From contig OU015566.1 in assembly GCA_907165135.1 (NCBI GenBank), forward strand, positions 12,012,157 through 12,076,156: a DNA stretch of 64,000 nucleotides. The letters run 5' to 3'. The number at the start of each line of letters is the position of its first letter. Positions within the stretch are counted from its first letter, which is position 1. The notes beneath the pieces were generated by a model. It ran no database searches and was not told the DNA's origin. It was given only the letters and a program-made list of their open reading frames with translations. Below are positions 57,240 to 64,000 of the stretch, in pieces. This stretch comes from Oikopleura dioica (lineage: Eukaryota > Chordata > Appendicularia > Copelata > Oikopleuridae). The translations under genes were made by a program, and so were the position numbers.

Positions 57240-57745
57240 TCTGAAAGAAAAATGAAAAATTACTGACGTTGGTACAGTCATTTTCAAATGATGCACGATG
57301 AAAGACGCGGTGATAGCATTCTTATCAATGAATCGCTCCGCGAGCTTTTGAAGGATCAAAAAGGAGTGATGCTGGGAAACATTTGAATCACAGGTTTTCG
57401 GTTTTTTTCTAGAAGGCAAGATTCGTAAGCTTCTTGGTTGGTTTTTCTCGACGTAATTCGTGATTGGTCAATTCCGAATAACGCGGATTTCATTATTGGC
57501 CACTCATTTTTAAAACGGGCTTCCGTTTTCGAACTCAGAGAGGCACCAAAATTTAAAGGAGACCCTCCGCAATTTTTTTCGAAGCGAAAAGTTTGAGACG
57601 AAAATTTGGCGGCGAGAGACAGCGGCGCGCCGAAGAGTTGAAATTTAACAGTTCATTTATTGAGAGCGCTGAATTGATGTGAGTTCAAAGGCAGAGATTT
57701 TGAAAGCGAACAAAATATATTTCAGAAATCAAAGAAGAGGCAAGC
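57240..57745. promoter_or_regulatory. Region between divergent DCPS and CKS1, with E2F-like site
   Basis: About 500 bp. TTTGGCGGC at about 57605-57613 followed by GGCGCGCC resembles an E2F/DP binding site, which would fit cell-cycle control of the CKS gene. Acceptors for trans-splicing lie at both gene starts (TTTCTTTCAG on the minus strand at 57241; ATATTTCAG at 57717-57725). Confidence 0.5.
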
Positions 57746-58068
57746 ATGAGCGGAAATTCACCCTTCTACTCTGACAAGTACGATGATGGAAAATACGAAT
57801 ACCGACACGTCCACATCCCCAAAGAGTGGGTCAGGTAAGTTCCAAAGCTAAATCAAGTTCCGAGACTAAACTTTTTTTAGAATGATTCCGAAGGGACGAT
57901 GCATGACTGAAGATGAGTGGCGCGATCTTGGAGTTCAACAGAGCATGGTAAATATTTTTTAACCAGCAAAGAGGGTTTAAATTTAAATTTCAGGGCTGGG
58001 TCCACTACATGGTCCACGAGCCCGAACCCCACGTGCTCCTTTTCCGCCGACCTTTGCCAAGCAAATAA
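57746..58068 (+). CDS. CKS1B: Cyclin-dependent kinase regulatory subunit (CKS1/2)
   Basis: Exons 57746-57834, 57881-57947, 57994-58068; 76 aa, phases close, normal length for the family (79 aa). Diagnostic CKS sequence: [49 protein letters not shown]-type ending ([11 protein letters not shown]), including the HxPEPH hinge of the beta-interchange dimer and the anion-binding Arg/Trp residues. It binds CDK1/CDK2 and helps multisite phosphorylation and p27 recognition. O. dioica is known to carry several cell-cycle paralogues linked to its endocycling and germline, so this may be one of several. Confidence 0.96.
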
Positions 58069-58936
58069 ACTACTGGTATTCTTTTGCACTTCGCAAGCAT
58101 CATCCTCGCCATCATCACCAATAAAAATCAAATTAATTGAAATCTTGAATCTTTCTGAATTCTTGCAGCTCCGAGATCGTTTTGAATAAAATAACTAAGA
58201 TATTCATTTCCGTGTTCATATAGATTCAGAACAGAGAAGCCGCTCGCGGCTTCAAGAAATCTGAGCCGCGTTTTGCGCGGCTTTCACTTCATTCCACCAG
58301 AAACCACTAGCGGGTTTTTAGTTTTCTACTGAATACCGTAGAATGCCGCATTTTGGAAAGAGTGAATACAAATATCAGCTTTTACACAGTTATAATAAAA
58401 ATAATTGTAAATGAGAGGCCCAAAATTACAACGAAGATGAAGACAGATGCTTTTCTCTACATCTTCGTTATAAATCGGGTCTTCAAGGATTTCTGTGGGG
58501 TAACTTTTGATTTATCAGGAATTGTAAATTTCCAGTTGAAAATTGAAAGAAAATCGAGCAGTCTTGCCGTGGGAAAATCGTAGCCCGATGAATCATCGTT
58601 TCAACCTCCGCAATGAGTCACTTCGAATGACCGAGGCGCTGCCTTCTCCAGTATCAACACAAAGGATCGACTTCCTCGACTCTTCTTTGGTGGATCATCC
58701 CTTTTTTCCTACAAATTTTGTTTTTTGAAAGAGTTGTTTTTCCTGTGAAGCGAGATTTTGGAAAGTTGGAGAATCGGAAAGGAGATTTTTTTGGAAGAGA
58801 AAAAAGGGGATGATTCTCGAAGATTTTTCTCGTTTTGAAGCTTCGTTTTTTTTGTTGTTAAATTCGCCGAGAAAATTTTTGTAGACGTTAATTTTGATTT
58901 TTGTTGAATTTAGCATGATTTCGTAAAAAGTCAGAA
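58069..58936. other. Intergenic with two GC-rich hairpins
   Basis: Downstream of CKS1 two neighbouring stem-loops share an AGCCGC core: GAAGCCGCTCGCGGCTTC (58236-58253, perfect) and AGCCGCGTTTTGCGCGGCT (58264-58282). They are the only GC-rich structures in an AT-rich spacer. The rest is the 5' flank of KDM6. Confidence 0.6.
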
Positions 58937-61900
58937 ATGAAATCTGACGAGGACGAGTTGACGGAAGATGAGCTCGAGCAGAGTGCAGATTGGGACTCGC
59001 GAAATTTCGGCGACGAGGAATTTCTCCCCAATGGTGGCAGATTCCAGGTTAATCACAATTCTTTCATGACTTTCATCTCGAGCCTTCGCAGCTTGAAGCT
59101 TCGCTTATTTTGTCGAGTCGATTGGATTAATTCTAGTTCATTAATTTCAAACTCGTGCTGATAATTTAGCAGACAATTATTTATGATGCCAATAACCGCA
59201 AATGCCCAGAAAAAGTACCCTTTTGGACGCTGTTTTTGGACTCAAAAATAGACTCCTGTTTACGTTACAATAATTCTTATTTCTTATCGAATAAAATATT
59301 TATAGAATAATTGAATGTTTCTTTAGCTCTTGCAAAAGATCATCCGCAACTATCAGAAGAAGATCACTGATAGTCCGCGGCCGGATCCAGAATGGCTTCT
59401 CAGACTCGGCCACTTTCATCTCCTCGGTCTGCAGTGGCACTTGGCCCTGTCAGCCTACTCAAAATGTCTCAAATTGTCCAAATGGGAGGATCATCAGTTC
59501 TCCGTCATTAGGGATCAAAGGTTAGCTCCTCATTTTCAAAATGACCTTGGACAAAGCAACTGTAATTACCCTTCTCTTCAGTCGTTTCGTCGTGAGGCCG
59601 AACAAGGGCGCAAAAAGTGGACGAGTTATGCTGTTATACGGACTCGGTCTTTGCTACTTTCACTTCTCGAATTTCGCTTGGGCGAAAAACGCGTTCCTGG
59701 AAGTTCTTTACCGCGAGCCAGAGTTTCACTGCGCGCAAGAAGTTCATGCTCGACTGGGAATTTCGTTGAAATACATGAAACTCTACAACTGGGCTTTCAA
59801 AGTAGACCTCAGTGTTGAAAACTCCCATGTAACCTTTGTTTAGCATCTACAATGGGCCCTATCCGTCGCGAATCGAAGCCCAGATAGATGTCCAATGTCC
59901 GTGGCTGAAATCAAGTTTCATCTCGGCCACACTGAAGAATTAAGAATGAACTTCCACTCGGCAAAAAGTTATTATGAATCTGTAATCGACGACGATTCCA
60001 AGTCGAAATCTGTCGAAGCTGCGGCAAATTCGACACTTGGTTGGATGCTCTTTCGCACCAAAGAGCTAGGAGAAAAGGTCAGTTCGTCATCCCTCATTTA
60101 AAGTTGATATTCCGACTTGCTGACATTCCTTTTCTAGTCACAAAGAATCCAGGCTGCAATAAAGCTTCTTCAACGAGCAACCCAGCTCGATGACAATTCC
60201 GGTCAAACTTGGTATTATCTTGGACGATGCTACTCAGCCGCTAGCGATGTAAACTCGGCTTTTAACAACTACAGAAAATCGATTGATAAGTCCGAAGCCT
60301 GTGCTGATACTTGGTGCTCCATCGGAGTTCTGTACCAGGAACAGACACAACATACTGACGCGCTACAGGTGATTTGCTGCCGAAATTCTTCGATTAAAAA
60401 TTGTAGGCATTTATCTGCGCTGTTCAACTCGATCCGACCCATGTTGAAGCATGGATGGATCTTGGAGTCCTGTACGAGTCGAAGAGACAATTCAAAGACG
60501 CATTCAAGTGCTTTCATCGTGCTTATTCTTGCTCTGTACGACGCGGAGCACCGAGAGAAGAGCTTTTTCATAAAGCGAAATCACTTCAAGGTATTTTTAA
60601 ACCAATAAACCAGCGTAAACGAATGATCATCAAGATATGGAATCGAATTCTGTTGGACCCCAGACTGGCCTGACTTCCATCGAAAAAGCGTGGACCATGC
60701 CTATCCCAGCAGAGCTAACCCAGAGACAAGCTGCCCGATGCGCCCCACCCCGAAACTTCAATGAAACGCCATCTGAGGAGAAGCCAAAGACCGAAGCTGA
60801 TAGTAAGAAACAAGTCAAATCAGAACCCGTCGACCAAAATGCAACGCCCATGGATTACTCATCATCAACAACTCCCGAGAAAACATCATCATCAACGAAA
60901 ACTGCGCCTACCAAGCCATCTTCAGCCAAAACTGACAAACAATCGAGTTCTTCCAATAATAGCGGGCCGAATTGGCTCATGAACGAGATGGAGTCAAACG
61001 TCCTGAGAACACTTCAAAATAATTCAAACGCGCTTACGCCCTTCCAAAAAGCCGAGCTCGAGAGGCTTCGCTATTTACAAAAATGTACAGAATACTTCAA
61101 AAAACATGTAAAAACAACCGAAAGCAATGTTCCAACAAATGACTTGTTCCAACAGACGAACGAGCAAACAAAACCTGCGAAAGAAACCGACTACGCCAAG
61201 GAGCTCTCCGTCGTTAAGGGGAGAAGGGTTCCGGGACTTTCTGCGCCCACTGAGTTCAGCCATTCGATCACTGCCAATGAATTGATCAAGTAAGAAACTC
61301 ACCTTCGATTTATTTTAAAACGATCATTTAGTGTTTGTCGAAAACTTCGCCACAACTTAGAAAAGGATACTAAACTTGAAATCGAAAATCGTTCTCCCCC
61401 CTTCTTCCCACTCAACCCGAAGCCCGTTGATATCAATCCGGAAGCACCCCTGATCCAAGTTGACACGAAAAAAGAAGCCAACTCTAAAGTCCTTAGACAG
61501 TTTTTTTTTTAAGGGGGCCCGGAGAACTTTTTGAAAAAAAGAATCTTCCCATGATCGTAGAGGGATGAATGAGGGCTTGACTGAAAGAGCAGCCCGAGTT
61601 CTGTTTAAAAAAAATTCAGCGAAGATTTTGATAGAGTAGTTTCGCTGTAAATGCCTGTTGAAAATGCACTAAATAACAATAGATTTGGAAATGCGGCGCG
61701 CTGATTGGCTGAGGCGCTGCTATTGTTGAAAAATGGGCGCCGTGGCGGCGCGCAAGGACCGACTCGCTGACAGAAAACCGGCTGATACAGCACTCCTGCT
61801 GATCCAATTTTTTCGTCGAATTTTTTTTAAACAGTTCGATAAATGGGCTTTCAGATGAGCCTTTATTTATCTCCGTACGATGTCGGGAAGTACCTTTTTT

Positions 61901-63503
61901 TTAAAAAGTTCTCCGGGCCCCCTTAAAAAAAAAACTGTCTTAGTGATATTTGCACATCGTCAAAAGTGCCTGTCGTTTTAATACGTGGGATTGCGGCGGC
62001 CTTGAAAATGGATTTGGGCTTTTTCTCAACGAAAATGTTGAGTACGCATCATAGTCAACAAAAAATTATTCAACGGTAAGACGCATTGGCCCTCGATTCA
62101 CAATCTTATTTCTTGTTTAGCGAGCAGAGTAAAGTACCCGGAGAGAAATGGTCCCTCAACGAAAAAGTCACTACCTCCACAATAAAAGAATATGGCATCT
62201 ATCAAGGAAAAAATTTCCGCGAAGCATTGACCGACGATTCAAAACGCTCAGACAAGAAGAAATCCAAAAACGTTCGTCCGCGCGCGCCCGTGCGCATGGC
62301 CGAAGTCAATGACCTAACAGTTCCTGAACAAAACTATCGAGAGCACCTGACCGAGCTACACAAGCTGCCGCCTTTCATGCGAATCTGTAGCGCGCAAAAC
62401 ATTCTGACGTATTGCGGCCAGCAACACACAAAAGCCCAGTTGCTCCTTACCGTGCCTACGTGTCGAGTTCCGCCGCGGCATTCCGTCTTTGCCAAAGTGT
62501 CGTTAAATGTTGGACCAGGAGATTATGAGTGGTTTATAGGTGAGAGAAAATCGCCGGATGTCGTCGATGTTTTTATAACACTTGCTTATTTAGTGCCCGA
62601 ATGGTGGCATGTTGAATTCCGCGAATTGCTGTGTCAGCAAGGCAAGACATTTTCCGACAGCTGGTGGCCGGATCTCGAAGCTTGCGCTAAACATTCCATA
62701 CCTATTTATAGATTTATACAGGTTTGCTTTCAAAACAATTGCCGGGGAGCTTCAATTCAACTTCCATTTTCAGAAACCTGGAGATTTAGTTTGGGTCCAA
62801 TCAGGGTCAATTTATTGGGCTCAGTCTCTCGGATGGTGTAATAATATTATGGTAGGAATCGTCTTGATTTCGGTTATTTAAAGATCTCTTCAGTACAACG
62901 TTGGTCCACTCACTGCCTACCAGTACCAGATAGCAATCCAAATATATGAAAAGTCCCTGATGAACTCAAGTTTACCTTCATGTAAGCATTTCAGAACTTA
63001 CCCGATTTCTCATGAACCGTTTTAGGCCCTATGTTCCACATAACCTGGAGTCTGGCCCGACTGGTTCGCGTTTCAGACTTCAGGATGTACTCACAAATCA
63101 AGGTAAATCTCTCGTCTACTGTCGCTCACGCTAATCTTGTCTATTAGTTTTTCCTACAACGCTCACTCTGGGCACTTTCGTCACAAGAAGAATTTTTGAA
63201 AAATCTCAAAATCGATGTAGTTCCACATAGAAGTAGTAAAGTTGCCTTTTGCTTTGACTGTCGTCGCGAATTATTTCTATTCATTTGGGTTCATCGGAAG
63301 TCGGATACTGACTCGAATCAGAGACAAGCTTTTTGCCAGGTAAAATAGCCGGATAAAGCCGAAATCTAATTGCTTTCAAGACTTGTGCCTTGCGTAGCGA
63401 TCGGGAAGAAGGAAACTGGTGCGTTTTGCGCCAGGCCAGTCTTGACGAGCTCCATTCAACTTTCAACAAATTCAACTTTCACAAAACCCCACAAAAAATA
63501 TAG
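58937..63503 (+). CDS. KDM6A: KDM6/UTX-like TPR and JmjC protein, catalytic residues substituted, MITE in coding exon
   Basis: Fifteen exons: 58937-59047, 59327-59520, 59582-59801, 59844-60077, 60138-60368, 60407-60590, 60635-61289, 61332-62075 (including the 444-bp MITE), 62121-62539, 62594-62721, 62774-62851, 62894-62981, 63026-63102, 63148-63339, 63381-63503; 1076 aa if the MITE is removed. TPR region ([60 protein letters not shown]), [18 protein letters not shown], then JmjC ([57 protein letters not shown]) and the zinc domain (CFDC, CQTC). UTX removes H3K27 methylation in COMPASS complexes. Here the iron ligands HxE and distal His read HSV and Tyr, so demethylase activity is unlikely. 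Confidence 0.88.
61496..61939. mobile_element. 444-bp MITE inserted in a KDM6 coding exon
   Basis: Terminal inverted repeats of about 40 bp: GACAGTTTTTTTTTTAAGGG and GGGCCCGGAGAACTTTTT at the left, with the reverse complement at the right, ending CTGTC. Target duplication TTA (61493-61495, 61940-61942). Removing element plus one TTA restores an open exon of exact phase (164 + 133 nt) that continues the JmjC-N sequence. No ORF of its own; the interior has a weaker inverted pair around TTTAAAAAAAATTC. Confidence 0.9.
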
Positions 63504-63647
63504 CTTTATTCTGTTCAATCAAATTATTAAATTCCAGAAAGCTCCACAAAATATGAATTCATCACTTCATTCGATCTCGATTATTATTTGTTGATTTTTA
63601 TTTACAGCTGCAAAGAGGAGAGCAGGTAGTGAGCAGATTCAAAAGAT

Positions 63648-64000
63648 TTAGACGTCGAACTTGATACCTTGGGCGAGCTCGACCTTTCCGGAGTAGTTGA
63701 CGCAGGAGGTAGCTCGTCGCATGTACTGCTTCCACGAGTCGGATCCGGCCTCTCGGCCCCATCCAGTAGACTTGAATTAACATTTATCACCATGATCAGC
63801 GGTAAATCTTACCTTGTTTCCACCGAAAGCTCCGCCGATTTCAGCACCGTTGGTTGGAGCATTAATATTGGCAATACCACAGTCAGATCCGTTCGGTCCG
63901 GTGAACCAGTACTGAGTTTTGATGTCGTTGGTAAAGATTGCGCTCGAAAGACCCTGCTCGACTTCGTTGTTCCATTCCATAGCCTGCTCAAGAGTGTCGT
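63648..64000 (-). CDS. ALDH7A1: Alpha-aminoadipic semialdehyde dehydrogenase (ALDH7A1), 3' end only
   Basis: Minus strand, truncated by the window edge. Last exons 64000-63823 and 63770-63648, joined in phase 0 across a 52-nt GT-AG intron. The sequence [46 protein letters not shown], then [15 protein letters not shown] and [10 protein letters not shown] is the C-terminus of antiquitin. The enzyme oxidises aminoadipate semialdehyde in lysine breakdown and acts on betaine aldehyde. The catalytic Cys and Glu lie outside the window. Convergent with KDM6, stops 145 bp apart. Confidence 0.95.

Noticed and set aside
57240-57419. N-terminal extension of DCPS
   Set aside because: The open frame has only a TTG start and is interrupted by a clear TTTCTTTCAG acceptor one base before the family-type start.

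Overview
The window is almost certainly nuclear DNA of the larvacean tunicate Oikopleura dioica. A 40-nt exon beginning ACTCATCCC and ending AACAG, followed at once by GTAAG, matches my memory of the O. dioica trans-spliced leader (SL). As reported for that species, the SL genes are linked to 5S rRNA genes. Genes are packed closely, most introns are 35-60 nt, and intercistronic gaps often carry a pyrimidine-AG acceptor just before an ATG, as expected for trans-spliced operons. Several introns begin with GA or GC instead of GT.

Layout. 1-5716 is a large, slightly diverged palindrome. Each arm holds a divergent pair of small heat-shock genes, a 5S rRNA gene, a 161-bp MITE and an SL RNA gene. 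A 1.2-kb foldback element lies on the axis, and a second member of its family has split the SL RNA gene of the right arm. A third SL copy and a 5S fragment follow at 5.7-6.1 kb. 6-13.8 kb holds small unknown genes, an N-terminally extended RNF7/RBX2, a mitochondrial release factor, mitochondrial ribosomal protein bS6m and CCT7. 14.4-18.6 kb is a type II diacylglycerol kinase. 19.3-23.4 kb has DPM1, an unknown gene and a short-chain dehydrogenase. 24.8-26.4 kb is a TENT4/PAPD5-type nucleotidyltransferase. 27.9-29.0 kb (minus) is a coiled-coil/RING protein and 29.2-30.3 kb a chromo-barrel protein.

31.2-39.5 kb is NOC4, interrupted by a 6.5-kb Ty3/gypsy retrotransposon with apparently identical LTRs, inserted exactly at a splice donor. 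A likely operon continues with CHID1 (internally deleted), SARS1, a GST-C-like protein and RCE1. Ferroportin (plus) and an SLC17 transporter (minus) follow. 50.8-55.8 kb is a transmembrane ZP-domain protein with a Thr-rich insert. DCPS (minus) and CKS1 (plus) are divergent. 58.9-63.5 kb is a KDM6/UTX gene whose JmjC iron and 2-oxoglutarate residues are substituted and whose coding exon carries a 444-bp MITE. The 3' end of ALDH7A1 (minus) closes the window.

The SL RNA supplies the exon needed to resolve polycistronic transcripts such as the NOC4-RCE1 cluster. The most unusual points are the palindromic sHSP/5S/SL locus, the mobile elements sitting at or inside functional units (SL exon, splice donor, coding exon), the AG|GA introns, and the apparently demethylase-dead UTX. 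Splice sites were read by eye using reading phase and remembered homologues. Where phases close exactly the exon list is reliable; where they do not, the entry says so.
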